DNA of 64,000 nucleotides from Pseudomonas syringae (lineage in GTDB: Bacteria; Pseudomonadota; Gammaproteobacteria; Pseudomonadales; Pseudomonadaceae), in the NCBI RefSeq assembly GCF_001698815.1, contig NZ_LGSI01000033.1, positions 1-64,000 on the forward strand, read 5' to 3'. Within the stretch, counting starts at the first letter, position 1. Each line of letters starts with the position of its first letter. Positions 19,991 to 28,367 of the stretch are shown here, piece by piece. Below the pieces are notes generated by a model, which did not search any database, was not told the origin of the DNA, and saw only the letters and a list, made by a program, of their open reading frames with translations. A program made the translations under genes and the position numbers.

Positions 19991-21337
19991 ATGAGTGCAT
20001 CACAAAGCGTTGGCCCACAGGCCTTGCCCGCACTGCAGGAACAAGTGGAACAAATCATCGCCGAAGCCAAGCGTCAGGGCGCCAGCGCCTGCGAAGTTGC
20101 GGTATCGCTGGAGCAGGGCCTGTCGACCTCGGTTCGCCAGCGGGAAGTGGAAACGGTCGAGTTCAATCGCGACCAGGGTTTCGGCATTACCTTGTACGTC
20201 GGCCAGCGCAAAGGCTCGGCCAGCACCTCGGCCAGCGGCGCGGACGCCATTCGCGAAACCGTCGCGGCGGCGCTGGCGATTGCCAAGCACACCTCCGAAG
20301 ACGAAAGCTCGGGCCTGGCCGATGCCGCGCTGATGGCCAAGGAGCAGATGGATTTCGATCTGTATCACGCTTGGGACATCACCCCGGAGCAGGCCATTGA
20401 GAAAGCCTTGCTGTGTGAAGCCGCCGCGTTCGATGCCGACAGCCGGATCAAAAATGCCGACGGCACCACGCTCAGCACGCATCAGGGTTGCCGTGTCTAT
20501 GGCAACAGCCATGGTTTTATCGGTGGTTATGCGTCGACCCGGCACAGCCTGAGCTGCGTAATGATTGCTGAAGGCGAAGGTCAGATGCAGCGCGATTACT
20601 GGTACGACGTCAGCCGTCAGGGCGAATTGCTCGCCGACGCGCAAAGCATCGGTCGCAAGGCCGCAGAGCGCGCAGCAAGCCGTCTCGGCGCACGGCCGGT
20701 GCCGACCTGTGAAGTACCGGTGCTGTTTTCCGCAGAGTTGGCCGGTGGTCTGTTCGGCAGTTTTCTTGCGGCAATTTCCGGTGGCAACCTGTACCGCAAG
20801 TCGTCTTTCCTCGAAGGCGCCATGGGCCAGCGGCTGTTCCCGGAATGGATGACCATCGACGAGCGTCCGCACTTGATGCGCGCCATGGGCAGTTCAGCCT
20901 TTGACGGTGACGGTCTGGCGACTTACGCCAAACCTTTCGTCGAGGGCGGCGAGCTGGTTTCCTACATCCTCAGCACCTATTCGGGCCGTAAGCTGAACCT
21001 GCCAAGCACCGCCAACGCTGGCGGCGTGCATAACCTGTTCGTCACCCACGGCAGCGAAGATCAGGCAGCGCTGGTGCGTCGCATGGGGCGCGGCCTGTTG
21101 GTCACTGAGCTGATGGGCAGCGGCTTGAACATGGTCACCGGCGACTATTCCCGTGGCGCAGCGGGTTTCTGGGTCGAGAACGGCGAAATCCAGTTCCCGG
21201 TCCAGGAAGTCACGATTGCGGGCAACATGCGCGACATGTTCAAACAGATCGTCGCGGTCGGTAACGACCTGGAGCTGCGCAGCAACATCCGCACCGGTTC
21301 AGTATTGATCGAAAAAATGACGGTTGCGGGTAGCTGA
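19991..21337 (+). CDS. pmbA: Metalloprotease partner PmbA (TldE)
   Basis: PmbA/TldE is the non-catalytic partner of TldD. The 448 residues follow the TldD/PmbA fold: LEQGLSTSVRQREVETVEFNRDQGFGITLYV in the N-terminal domain and the glycine-rich C-terminal domain (AGGLFGSFLAAISGGNLYRKSSF, ENGEIQFPVQEVTIAGNMRDMF). The HExxxH zinc motif of TldD is absent, as expected. ATG 19991 has GGAG six bases upstream. It is encoded 677 bases downstream of tldD with yjgA between them, so it probably has its own promoter. Confidence 0.95.
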   Translation: MSASQSVGPQALPALQEQVEQIIAEAKRQGASACEVAVSLEQGLSTSVRQREVETVEFNRDQGFGITLYVGQRKGSASTSASGADAIRETVAAALAIAKHTSEDESSGLADAALMAKEQMDFDLYHAWDITPEQAIEKALLCEAAAFDADSRIKNADGTTLSTHQGCRVYGNSHGFIGGYASTRHSLSCVMIAEGEGQMQRDYWYDVSRQGELLADAQSIGRKAAERAASRLGARPVPTCEVPVLFSAELAGGLFGSFLAAISGGNLYRKSSFLEGAMGQRLFPEWMTIDERPHLMRAMGSSAFDGDGLATYAKPFVEGGELVSYILSTYSGRKLNLPSTANAGGVHNLFVTHGSEDQAALVRRMGRGLLVTELMGSGLNMVTGDYSRGAAGFWVENGEIQFPVQEVTIAGNMRDMFKQIVAVGNDLELRSNIRTGSVLIEKMTVAGS

Positions 21338-21353
21338 TCCACCTCTCTTGAAC

Positions 21354-21411
21354 GGCTGCAGGAGCGAACTTGTTCGCGAGGCAATATTCGTCTCGCCAAC
21401 AAGTTGGCTCT
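21354..21411. repeat. REP-type inverted pair downstream of pmbA
   Basis: GGAGCGAACTTGTTCGCGAG is mirrored about 25 bases later by a diverged reverse copy (CTCGCCAACAAGTTGGCTC). It is a typical extragenic palindromic pair of fluorescent pseudomonads. Confidence 0.65.
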
Positions 21412-21452
21412 CATCAAACAACACCTAACCCTCTGAATTGAAATGCTATTCG

Positions 21453-21553
21453 TTGGAGCGAGCGGGCGGCGTTCCGACTTGCCCGCGAAGAACGATAACG
21501 CGATAGGTCTGGCCTACCAAGGCGCCTGATTCGCGGGCAAGCCTCGCTCCAAC
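21453..21553. repeat. REP-type inverted pair, GGAGCGAG family
   Basis: TTGGAGCGAG at 21453 and CTCGCTCCAA at 21553 bound an element with inner arms TTGCCCGCGAA and TTCGCGGGCAA. The core shared with 53268-53368 includes GAACGATAACGCG, so the two copies are recent relatives. It lies between pmbA and the Fur-box-like site. Confidence 0.8.
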
Positions 21554-21603
21554 AGATCTATATCCACTTCCCCTTAGGGTTGTTTTGATTCTCAATATCA
21601 TTT

Positions 21604-21622
21604 AATAATGAATATCATTACG
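21604..21622. promoter_or_regulatory. Fur-box-like site upstream of fagA-fumC-orfX-sodA
   Basis: AATAATGAATATCATTACG matches the 19-bp Fur consensus GATAATGATAATCATTATC at 14 positions, and AT-rich NATWAT-like hexamers continue to its left from 21588. It ends 17 bases before the fagA start. Fur control of this operon is established in P. aeruginosa; here it is inferred from the site and gene order. Confidence 0.72.
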
Positions 21623-21639
21623 TAAATGAGACGAGTTTC

Positions 21640-22038
21640 ATGCGTCCTGCCTTGCACACGTTGCCGCCGCACCTGGAAAACTGGCGCGCCTTGAGCCTCA
21701 GGGTTCGTTGCGCCCTCGATCCTGACGAGCCGCGATTGATCGACCATTACTTGGCCGAAGGCCGCTATCTGGCGCGTTTCACGGCCACGCCTCGCGCAAT
21801 GATCGCTGAAACCTCCTTGCGCACCTTATTGGATACCGCCCGCGACACGGTTCTGCCCTGGCGTTGGCGCTGCTTGTGCGTCGATCAGGCCTGGCGTCCG
21901 TTGCGCGACCTGCAGGCGCTCGCCAAGTCTTGCGCAGAGCAGCAACGCTTCCACGCGCTGGCCCAGCAACTGGCGACCTGCGTACTGCAACCCTCGATTT
22001 CTCTTACTGAACTGGTGCAAGGATATTCCGATGAGTAA
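21640..22038 (+). CDS. fagA: FagA, Fur-associated protein of unknown function
   Basis: This 132-residue, Leu- and Arg-rich, probably all-helical cytosolic protein matches in size and position the first gene of the iron-regulated fagA-fumC-orfX-sodA operon of P. aeruginosa. I see no signal peptide, membrane helix or metal motif beyond scattered Cys and His. The start is 17 bases after the Fur-box-like site and is followed in the same transcript by fumC, whose ATG overlaps the fagA stop by eight bases. Its function has not been worked out; the context suggests a role during iron starvation or superoxide stress. Confidence 0.82.
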   Translation: MRPALHTLPPHLENWRALSLRVRCALDPDEPRLIDHYLAEGRYLARFTATPRAMIAETSLRTLLDTARDTVLPWRWRCLCVDQAWRPLRDLQALAKSCAEQQRFHALAQQLATCVLQPSISLTELVQGYSDE

Positions 22039-23407
22039 TACCCGTATCGAACGCGACAGCATGGGCGAGTTGCAGGTGCCGGCCGAGGCTCTGTATGGCG
22101 CGCAGACTCAGCGTGCGGTGAATAACTTTCCTATCAGCAATCTGCGCATGCCCGCTCAGTTCGTCCGGGCATTGCTGCTCGCCAAAGCCGCCGCAGCCCA
22201 CGCCAACCTTGAGCTGGAGCAGATTTCCGAAGCGCAGAGCTCGGCCATCGTCACCGCCTGCCAGGATCTGCTGGCGTCGGATTACATGGCGCACTTCCCG
22301 GTGGATGTGTTCCAGACCGGGTCCGGCACCAGCACCAACATGAATGCCAATGAAGTCATCGCGACCCTGGCGAGCCGTGTTCTGGGTGAAGCGGTGAATC
22401 CGAACGATCACGTGAACTGCGGGCAAAGCAGCAACGACATCATCCCCACCACGATTCATGTCAGCGCCGCGCTGGCGCTGCACGAGCAACTGCTGCCAGC
22501 GCTGAGCCATCTGGTCGAAGTGATCGAGCGCAAGGCGGTCGAGGTTCATCCATTCATCAAGACCGGCCGCACGCACCTGATGGACGCCATGCCGGTGCGC
22601 ATGAGTCAGGTGTTGAACGGCTGGGCGCAGCAAATCCGCGCCAACATCGAACACCTGCAAGGTTTGCTACCAAGCCTGCAAGCCCTCGCGCAGGGCGGCA
22701 CGGCGGTGGGCACCGGGATCAACGCGCACCCTGAGTTCGCCAAGCGCTTCAGCACGCACTTGAGCCGTCTGAGCAATGTTGAGTTTGTGCCGGGCAAGGA
22801 TTTGTTCGCGCTGATCGGCTCGCAAGACACCGCCGTCGCGGTATCCGGCCAGCTCAAAGGCACGGCGGTGTCGCTGATGAAAATTGCCAATGACCTGCGC
22901 TGGATGAATTCCGGGCCTCTGGCAGGTTTGGGTGAAATCGAGCTGGAGGCCTTGCAGCCGGGTTCGTCGATTATGCCTGGCAAGGTCAATCCGGTGATCC
23001 CGGAAGCCACCGCCATGGTTGCCGCACAAGTCATCGGCAACGACGCAGCCATCACTGTTGCTGGCCAGTCGGGCAATTTCGAACTGAACGTGATGTTGCC
23101 GATCATCGCCCAGAACCTGCTGAGCAGCATTGAGTTGCTGGCCAACTCCAGTCGTCTGCTGGCCGACAAAGCCATCGCCACCTTCAAGGTCAACGAAGCC
23201 AAGCTCAAGGAAGCGCTGTCGCGCAATCCGATCCTGGTGACTGCCTTGAATCCGATCATCGGCTACCAAAAGGCCGCCGAGATCGCCAAGACCGCCTACA
23301 AGCAAGGGCGGCCGATCATTGATGTCGCCCTTGAACACACCGACTTGCAGCGTAGCCAGATAGAAACGCTGCTCGATCCGGAAAAACTGACCGCTGGCGG
23401 GATCTGA
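22031..23407 (+). CDS. fumC: Class II fumarase, iron-independent
   Basis: FumC converts fumarate to malate without an iron-sulfur cluster, so it replaces the class I enzyme when iron is scarce or superoxide is present. The 458 residues carry the superfamily motifs: TGSGTSTNMNANEV, QSSNDIIPTT, KTGRTHLMDA and the SS-loop signature GSSIMPGKVNPVIPEA with its catalytic Ser. The C-terminal EKLTAGG is typical. It is the second gene of the Fur-controlled operon and overlaps fagA, indicating coupling. Confidence 0.97.
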   Translation: MSNTRIERDSMGELQVPAEALYGAQTQRAVNNFPISNLRMPAQFVRALLLAKAAAAHANLELEQISEAQSSAIVTACQDLLASDYMAHFPVDVFQTGSGTSTNMNANEVIATLASRVLGEAVNPNDHVNCGQSSNDIIPTTIHVSAALALHEQLLPALSHLVEVIERKAVEVHPFIKTGRTHLMDAMPVRMSQVLNGWAQQIRANIEHLQGLLPSLQALAQGGTAVGTGINAHPEFAKRFSTHLSRLSNVEFVPGKDLFALIGSQDTAVAVSGQLKGTAVSLMKIANDLRWMNSGPLAGLGEIELEALQPGSSIMPGKVNPVIPEATAMVAAQVIGNDAAITVAGQSGNFELNVMLPIIAQNLLSSIELLANSSRLLADKAIATFKVNEAKLKEALSRNPILVTALNPIIGYQKAAEIAKTAYKQGRPIIDVALEHTDLQRSQIETLLDPEKLTAGGI

Positions 23408-23439
23408 CGCTTGCCAGCCACTGCTTGAGGAGTCGCGCC

Positions 23440-23901
23440 ATGGAGCACTGGAAACGCACTATCGAACATGCCAATCGCTGTTTCAATCTCGGTGAACTGG
23501 TTGACGCCCGTGAGTTGTATCTACAGGCGCTGGCGCTGGCTCAAGTGTTGTTCGACCGCTGGCCGAACCCTGACGAAGCCGTGGCGGCGTGCGTCATTTC
23601 CCATCACAACCTGGCCGACCTGCATCTGAGCCTGAAGCAGCCGGAGGAGAGCGCGGAATACCTCTGTGCGATCCACCAGCGGTTGCTGCACGTCATGCAG
23701 GACGCGCATTTCACGCCAGCGCTGCGCAAAGCGGCGCTGCGCCACAGCAGCAAAACCTACGCCGAACTGCTGAATTTCATCAGTGAACACGGCGAATACC
23801 CTCGGACCCATCGGCTGCTGAGCAGCGGCGGCGAGCACGCGCGGGTGTCATTGCAGCGCAACGCCGCCACCACTTTCGGCCATTCCCACGGAGTACATTG
23901 A
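23440..23901 (+). CDS. OrfX, TPR-like helical protein of the sodA operon
   Basis: This 153-residue protein of unknown function corresponds by position to orfX between fumC and sodA in P. aeruginosa. The sequence looks like a short TPR-like solenoid: paired helices around [25 protein letters not shown] and [24 protein letters not shown] have the A/L/Y/A spacing of such repeats. Ten His residues, several in the C-terminal part, are noticeable. ATG 23440 follows GAGGAG; the stop is one base before the sodA start, so the two genes are almost certainly coupled. Confidence 0.8.
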   Translation: MEHWKRTIEHANRCFNLGELVDARELYLQALALAQVLFDRWPNPDEAVAACVISHHNLADLHLSLKQPEESAEYLCAIHQRLLHVMQDAHFTPALRKAALRHSSKTYAELLNFISEHGEYPRTHRLLSSGGEHARVSLQRNAATTFGHSHGVH

Positions 23902-23902
23902 T

Positions 23903-24514
23903 ATGCCGTTTACCTTGCCTGCCTTGCCTTACGCCTACGACGCCCTGGAGCCGCACATCGATGCGCAGACCATGGAAATCCACTACACCAAGCATCACCA
24001 GACCTACATCAACAACCTCAACGCTGCCGTTGAAGGCACCGAATGGGCTGAATGGCCGATCGACAAGCTGGTGGCAGCGGTGCAGCAGTTGCCGGAAAAG
24101 CTGCGTCCGGCAGTGATCAATCAGGGCGGCGGACACGCCAACCATTCGCTGTTTTGGGCGGTCATGACGCCAAAAGGCGGTGGTTTGCCTGAAGGCGAAG
24201 TCGCCAAGGCCATTGATGAGCAACTGGGCGGTTTCGAGCAGTTCAAGGATGCGTTTACCAAAGCCGCGTTGACCCGCTTCGGCAGCGGCTGGGCCTGGCT
24301 GAGTGTTACCCCTGAAAACAGGCTGGTGGTCGAGAGCAGCGGCAATCAGGACAGCCCGCTAATGAACGGCAATACGCCAATCCTGGGCCTGGATGTGTGG
24401 GAGCACGCTTACTACCTGCGCTATCAGAACCGTCGTCCGGAATACATCAACGCGTTTTATAACGTCATCAACTGGGCAGAAGTCTCCCGTCGTTACCAGG
24501 CTGCTGTGGCCTGA
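23903..24514 (+). CDS. sodA: Manganese superoxide dismutase
   Basis: This enzyme dismutates superoxide in the cytosol. The 203 residues match the Fe/Mn SOD family, and the metal ligands can be placed at His27 (MEIHYTKHH), His81 (HANHSLFW), Asp164 and His168 (LDVWEHAY). The [11 protein letters not shown] segment with Gly before the ligand helix is characteristic of the Mn form. It is the last gene of the Fur-linked operon, so Mn-SOD would replace iron SOD in iron starvation. The following ZIP transporter starts 27 bases later. Confidence 0.97.
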   Translation: MPFTLPALPYAYDALEPHIDAQTMEIHYTKHHQTYINNLNAAVEGTEWAEWPIDKLVAAVQQLPEKLRPAVINQGGGHANHSLFWAVMTPKGGGLPEGEVAKAIDEQLGGFEQFKDAFTKAALTRFGSGWAWLSVTPENRLVVESSGNQDSPLMNGNTPILGLDVWEHAYYLRYQNRRPEYINAFYNVINWAEVSRRYQAAVA

Positions 24515-24541
24515 TTATCCACCACCGATCCAAGGCAGTTT

Positions 24542-25426
24542 ATGCGCACGGAAATAGTCACGATCAGCAGCGGGCGCTTGTTTCGCCTGGCATTGGGTTC
24601 GATTCTGCTGCTGGCCGGCACGGCGCTGTTGGTCTCGCAAGGCCTGAGCTGGCTGAACCTTGAGCCACGTTTGATGCGAGCCCTTGAAGGCGGCGCAATA
24701 TGCGCCTTGGGCACTGCGTTGGGCGCAGTGCCGGTGCTGGTTATTCGTAACATGCCAGTGGCGGTTTCCGACGGTCTGTTGGGTTTCGGTGCCGGAGTGA
24801 TGCTCGCCGCGACAGCGTTTTCGCTGATCGTGCCGGGCCTGAGCGCCGCCGAAAGCCTTGGATATTCCCCTTGGGGTGCGGGCGGGATGGTCAGCCTGGG
24901 GATTTTTCTCGGGGCTATTGGCCTGTTCGTAGTCGATCACAGCGTGTCGAAAGGCTCGCCGTTCAGTGGCTCGGAGCTGCCGGCCATTGCGCCACGCATC
25001 TGGCTATTCGTCATCGCGATCATCGCCCACAACATTCCTGAAGGCATGGCCATTGGTGTCTCAGCGGGTGGCGGTCTGCCCGATGCCGACAGCCTGGCCA
25101 TGGGTATCGCCATTCAGGACGTGCCAGAAGGGCTGGTTATCGCCTTGGTACTGGCAGGCGCCGGGATGTCGCGCTTCAAGGCGTTCCTCATCGGTGCCGC
25201 ATCCGGTCTGGTAGAACCAGTGTTCGCCTTGCTGTGTGCCTGGTTGGTAGCCATCGCCGAGTTGTTGCTTCCGCTGGGCCTGGCCTTTGCGGCGGGTGCG
25301 ATGCTGCTGGTAGTGACGCAGGAAATCATCCCGGAATCCCGCCGCAACGGGCACGACAAGATCGCCAGCCTTGGGCTGATTTCCGGCTTTTGCCTGATGA
25401 TGGTGATGGATACCGCGTTGGTCTGA
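24542..25426 (+). CDS. ZIP-family divalent metal transporter
   Basis: This 294-residue inner-membrane protein has about eight predicted helices and the ZIP metal-site motifs HNIPEGMAIGVS in helix IV and QDVPEGLVIALVL in helix V. ZIP carriers move zinc, manganese or iron into the cytosol. It follows sodA by 27 bases and may be cotranscribed with the Fur operon, so a role in supplying Mn for SodA is an attractive inference; substrate cannot be read from the sequence. The last residues run straight into the yjdM leader. Confidence 0.87.
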   Translation: MRTEIVTISSGRLFRLALGSILLLAGTALLVSQGLSWLNLEPRLMRALEGGAICALGTALGAVPVLVIRNMPVAVSDGLLGFGAGVMLAATAFSLIVPGLSAAESLGYSPWGAGGMVSLGIFLGAIGLFVVDHSVSKGSPFSGSELPAIAPRIWLFVIAIIAHNIPEGMAIGVSAGGGLPDADSLAMGIAIQDVPEGLVIALVLAGAGMSRFKAFLIGAASGLVEPVFALLCAWLVAIAELLLPLGLAFAAGAMLLVVTQEIIPESRRNGHDKIASLGLISGFCLMMVMDTALV

Positions 25427-25516
25427 ACACGCCGTCGATGAATGCTTGCGGGGATTCGTCCCCCGGCATTGGGAAAAACCCCTTATAATCCATGGTTTTT
25501 ATCCTTCGACGCGAGA

Positions 25517-25861
25517 ATGACCGTGAGCTTACCTGCCTGCCCGAAATGCAATTCCGAATACACCTACGAAGACGGCGCCATGCTGATCTGCCCGGAATGC
25601 GCACACGAATGGTCCGCCGAAGGAACTGCCGAAGCCGCCGACGACGTTAAGGTCATCAAGGATTCAGTGGGTAACACGTTGCAAGACGGCGATACCGTTA
25701 CTGTGATCAAAGACCTGAAAGTCAAAGGCTCCTCGCTGGTGGTCAAGGTCGGCACCAAGGTCAAGAACATCCGCCTGGTCGACGGCGATCACGACATCGA
25801 CTGCAAAATCGACGGCATCGGCGCGATGAAGCTAAAGTCGGAGTTTGTGAAGAAGGGCTGA
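25517..25861 (+). CDS. yjdM: Zinc-ribbon protein YjdM (PhnA family)
   Basis: This 114-residue protein has an N-terminal zinc ribbon (CPKC-x15-CPEC, residues about 8-30) and a PhnA/YjdM C-terminal beta domain ([17 protein letters not shown]...[26 protein letters not shown]). The family was once named after phosphonate use, but no phosphonate gene is nearby and its role is unclear. ATG 25517 is used; GTG 25523 would match the E. coli start even more closely. A strong terminator follows at 25895-25929. Confidence 0.93.
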   Translation: MTVSLPACPKCNSEYTYEDGAMLICPECAHEWSAEGTAEAADDVKVIKDSVGNTLQDGDTVTVIKDLKVKGSSLVVKVGTKVKNIRLVDGDHDIDCKIDGIGAMKLKSEFVKKG

Positions 25862-25894
25862 TTCAACTCAAGTCTGACGAATGCTGCCTCTGGA

Positions 25895-25929
25895 ATCCGA
25901 AACCTGAACAAGGTTTCGGATTTTTTTTT
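25895..25929 (+). terminator. Intrinsic terminator of yjdM
   Basis: ATCCGAAACCT pairs with AGGTTTCGGAT around GAACA and is followed by a run of nine T residues. Confidence 0.92.
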
Positions 25930-26070
25930 GGCACGAAAAAAGAGGCAACAAATCCAGAATTTTCCTTCAGGATTAACAGATTTATTCTGTTGGTTTTTAT
26001 GTTCGGTGAGTTTCATAGTTCGTCATCCAATCACCTTGCACCGCGCAGGAAAAAAAGGATGTACTGAACA

Positions 26071-26244
26071 ATGGCGAAGAAATTTTCCGAGCTGCAGATG
26101 CGTATGTCGCGTCAAGGACTGGAGCTTGCTGACAAGCTTTACGAGCATCATTTGCAGCAGATTCCGCTACACAAGCTGAGTGAAGTCACGGCATTGAGCG
26201 TTAGGAAATCCAGATCGTTGCTACCTTCCCGGACGGGCAGATAA
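26071..26244 (+). pseudogene. Remnant of an XRE/HigA-type antitoxin-like gene
   Basis: The frame reads 57 residues from MAKKFSELQMRMSRQGLELA through LQQIPLHKLSEVTALSV and then ends in an unrelated basic tail, SLLPSRTGR. The beginning resembles the N-terminal arm of XRE-family antitoxins that precede the helix-turn-helix (KxFxEL..RMS...PLHELR..R.LS), but the DNA-binding helices are missing. AAAAAAAGGATG provides a plausible ribosome site. The 140 AT-rich bases upstream contain a short C-terminal-like frame ending RRKKRMY just before it, possibly the tail of a lost toxin. Read as a decayed toxin-antitoxin pair; low-moderate certainty. Confidence 0.45.
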
Positions 26245-26260
26245 AGATCGAAAATTTTGC

Positions 26261-26283
26261 GAGCTGAGCTGAGCTGAGCTGAG
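26261..26283. repeat. GAGCT pentanucleotide tandem repeat
   Basis: Four perfect GAGCT units followed by a partial GAG lie 17 bases outside the ptsO stop codon, between the antitoxin remnant and ptsO. Repeat number could vary by slippage, but it is outside any intact coding frame. Confidence 0.85.
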
Positions 26284-26299
26284 TGCGACAAGGCGCTAA

Positions 26300-26572
26300 T
26301 CACTCACCCTCATCAAACTTGTTGTCAATCAGCTCGACCAGGCCATCCAGCGCAGCGTCTTCCTGTTCGCCTTCGGTCGACAGGTAGATTTCCATGCCTT
26401 TGCCGGCGGCCAGCATCATGACGGCCATGATGCTTTTGCCATCGACCATGCTTTCAGGCGAGCGGCCTACTCTGATCTGGCAAGGGAATCTTCCGGCCAC
26501 GCCGACGAATTTGGCGGCTGCGCGGGCGTGGAGGCCGAGCTTGTTGATGATTGTTATTTGACGAGCGGGCAT
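26300..26572 (-). CDS. ptsO: Nitrogen PTS phosphocarrier NPr
   Basis: NPr is the HPr-like protein of the nitrogen PTS that passes phosphate from PtsP (EI-Ntr) to PtsN. The 90 residues carry the active-site His15 in NKLGLHARAAAKFV and the second conserved region GKSIMAVMMLAAGKGMEI. It is the last gene of the rpoN-hpf-ptsN-rapZ-ptsO cluster. The start is 17 bases from the rapZ stop. Confidence 0.96.
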   Translation of the reverse strand: MPARQITIINKLGLHARAAAKFVGVAGRFPCQIRVGRSPESMVDGKSIMAVMMLAAGKGMEIYLSTEGEQEDAALDGLVELIDNKFDEGE

Positions 26573-26588
26573 CGCAGTGAAAGTCCTT

Positions 26589-27446
26589 TCAGCTTAGGTC
26601 GCGGTGACGGACCTGAACGTTCTTGAGGGATTGATGCAGGACCTGGCCGAGGCGCTCGGTCAGGTAAACAGAGCGGTGGTGCCCGCCGGTGCAGCCAATG
26701 GCGATGGTGACATAGGAGCGATTGCTGGCAGCGAAGCGGGGTAGCCATTTGTTGAGGTAGGTGAAAATGTCCTGGAACATTTCCTCGACGTCGGGCTGCG
26801 CAGCAAGGTAGTCGATAACCGGCTGGTCGAGGCCTGATTGTTCGCGCAGTTCCGGCTTCCAGTAAGGATTGGGCAGGCAGCGGACATCGAAAACCAGATC
26901 GGCATCCACCGGCATACCGCGCTTGAAGCCAAACGACTCGATCAGGAACGCAGTGCCCGGTTCCGGCTTGTTCAGTAGGCGCAGTTTCAGCGTGTCACGC
27001 AACTGATAGAGATTAAGGTGCGTGGTGTTGATCTTCAGGTCGGCGAGATCGATGATCGGGCCCAATAACGTGGTTTCGTCCCGAATCGCCTCGGCGAGCG
27101 AGCGATTTGCGGTGCTCAGCGGATGGCGGCGACGGGTTTCAGAGAAACGCTTGAACAGGGTTGCTTCGTCAGCATCCAGATAAAGCACATCGCACTGAAT
27201 GTTGCGCGAGCGTACTTCTTCAAGCATTTGCGGGAAGCGGGTCAGGTGGCTTGGCAGATTGCGCGCGTCGATGGAGACAGCGAGCAGCGGCTCGGCCAGT
27301 TCCGTATTGATCAGCGCGCGTTCAGCAAGCTCAGGCAGCAGCCCGGCTGGGAGGTTGTCAACGCAGTAGAAGCCGTTGTCCTCCAATACATCCAGGGCCG
27401 TACTCTTGCCGGAGCCTGAACGGCCACTGACGATAATCATGCGCAT
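26589..27446 (-). CDS. rapZ: RNase adapter protein RapZ
   Basis: RapZ is a nucleotide- and RNA-binding protein that in E. coli delivers the sRNA GlmZ to RNase E and so controls glucosamine-6-phosphate synthase. The 285 residues show a Walker A motif GRSGSGKS (about 8-15), the [21 protein letters not shown] segment and a C-terminal domain ending with the conserved [19 protein letters not shown]. It lies between ptsN (two bases upstream) and ptsO. Confidence 0.96.
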   Translation of the reverse strand: MRMIIVSGRSGSGKSTALDVLEDNGFYCVDNLPAGLLPELAERALINTELAEPLLAVSIDARNLPSHLTRFPQMLEEVRSRNIQCDVLYLDADEATLFKRFSETRRRHPLSTANRSLAEAIRDETTLLGPIIDLADLKINTTHLNLYQLRDTLKLRLLNKPEPGTAFLIESFGFKRGMPVDADLVFDVRCLPNPYWKPELREQSGLDQPVIDYLAAQPDVEEMFQDIFTYLNKWLPRFAASNRSYVTIAIGCTGGHHRSVYLTERLGQVLHQSLKNVQVRHRDLS

Positions 27447-27448
27447 GG

Positions 27449-27913
27449 TTAATGCCCGTTCTGCTCGTCCAGTACCACCTGATAAAGCGCTTCATTGCTT
27501 TCAGCGCTGCGCAGACGGTCACGCACTTCTTTGCGATCAAGCATGCTGGCGATTTGGCGCAATAGCTCCAGGTGTGCATCGGTGGCCGCTTCCGGAACCA
27601 GCAAGACAAACAGCAGGTCCACAGGCGCACCATCAATGGCATCGAAATCAACAGGTGCGTCCAGGTGCAACAACGCACTGATGGGAGAGTGACAACCCTT
27701 CAGGCGACAATGCGGGATGGCGATGCCATTGCCAAAGCCGGTAGAACCGAGCTTTTCGCGGGCAACAAGGCTTTCGAACACGGTTTGCGAATCCAGATCT
27801 GGCACTTCTCGGCCGATCAGATTGGCAATCTGTTCAAGTACGCGTTTCTTACTGCCGCCCGGCACGTTCACGAGTGAGCGGCCGGGAGTCAGGATGTTTT
27901 CGAGTCGGATCAT
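27449..27913 (-). CDS. ptsN: Nitrogen PTS enzyme IIA (EIIA-Ntr)
   Basis: PtsN is the regulatory IIA domain of the nitrogen PTS; it carries no sugar but controls potassium transport, carbon/nitrogen balance and other processes depending on phosphorylation. The 154-residue protein has the phosphorylated His68 in [13 protein letters not shown] and the conserved [21 protein letters not shown] segment. It is encoded 12 bases after hpf. Confidence 0.96.
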   Translation of the reverse strand: MIRLENILTPGRSLVNVPGGSKKRVLEQIANLIGREVPDLDSQTVFESLVAREKLGSTGFGNGIAIPHCRLKGCHSPISALLHLDAPVDFDAIDGAPVDLLFVLLVPEAATDAHLELLRQIASMLDRKEVRDRLRSAESNEALYQVVLDEQNGH

Positions 27914-27925
27914 GGGTTGGGGGTG

Positions 27926-28234
27926 TTAGCGAGCTGTCGCACCTTTAAGGATGTTCTGCTGCTTTTCCTTATGCTTTAGCAATTGTCGGTCCAGCTTGTC
28001 AGTGAGCAAATCGATCGCCGCATACATGTCGTCATGTTCTGCGTTTGCTACGACCTCCCCACCGTGGATATGCAGCGTGGCTTCGATCTTCTGTTTCAGT
28101 TTCTCGACCGCCATCGTGACCTGCACATTGGTAATCTTGTCAAAATGCCCCTCGAGCTTCTTGAGTTTTAGCTCGATGTATTCGCGTAGGGGTTTGGTAA
28201 CCTCAAGCTGGTGTCCACTGATGTTGACTTGCAT
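27926..28234 (-). CDS. hpf: Short ribosome hibernation promoting factor
   Basis: HPF binds the decoding centre of the 30S subunit and promotes 100S dimer formation when growth stops. The 102 residues contain the S30EA fold with QVNISGHQLEVTKPLREYIELKLKKLE at the start and NAEHDDMYAAIDLLTDKLDRQL-type basic helix at the end; the long-form C-terminal domain is absent. ATG 28234 is chosen over a longer frame starting at 28288. The rpoN-hpf order is widely conserved. Confidence 0.94.
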   Translation of the reverse strand: MQVNISGHQLEVTKPLREYIELKLKKLEGHFDKITNVQVTMAVEKLKQKIEATLHIHGGEVVANAEHDDMYAAIDLLTDKLDRQLLKHKEKQQNILKGATAR

Positions 28235-28367
28235 ACAGCTTCTCCTTCGTTGCCAGTGCATAAAGAGGCAGGCTGAAATACCTGCCACTGGAACGCTGTG
28301 GCTTCAGGCGGGGCTGCATAAAAACGAGTGCGGGCTTCGCTCGCTGCGTTTTACACGGCCTCGATCG

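Noticed and set aside
25928..26179. 83-residue frame between the yjdM terminator and the antitoxin remnant
   Set aside because: Starts within the T-run of a terminator, has no ribosome site, and its residues are unlike any family; AT-rich chance frame.
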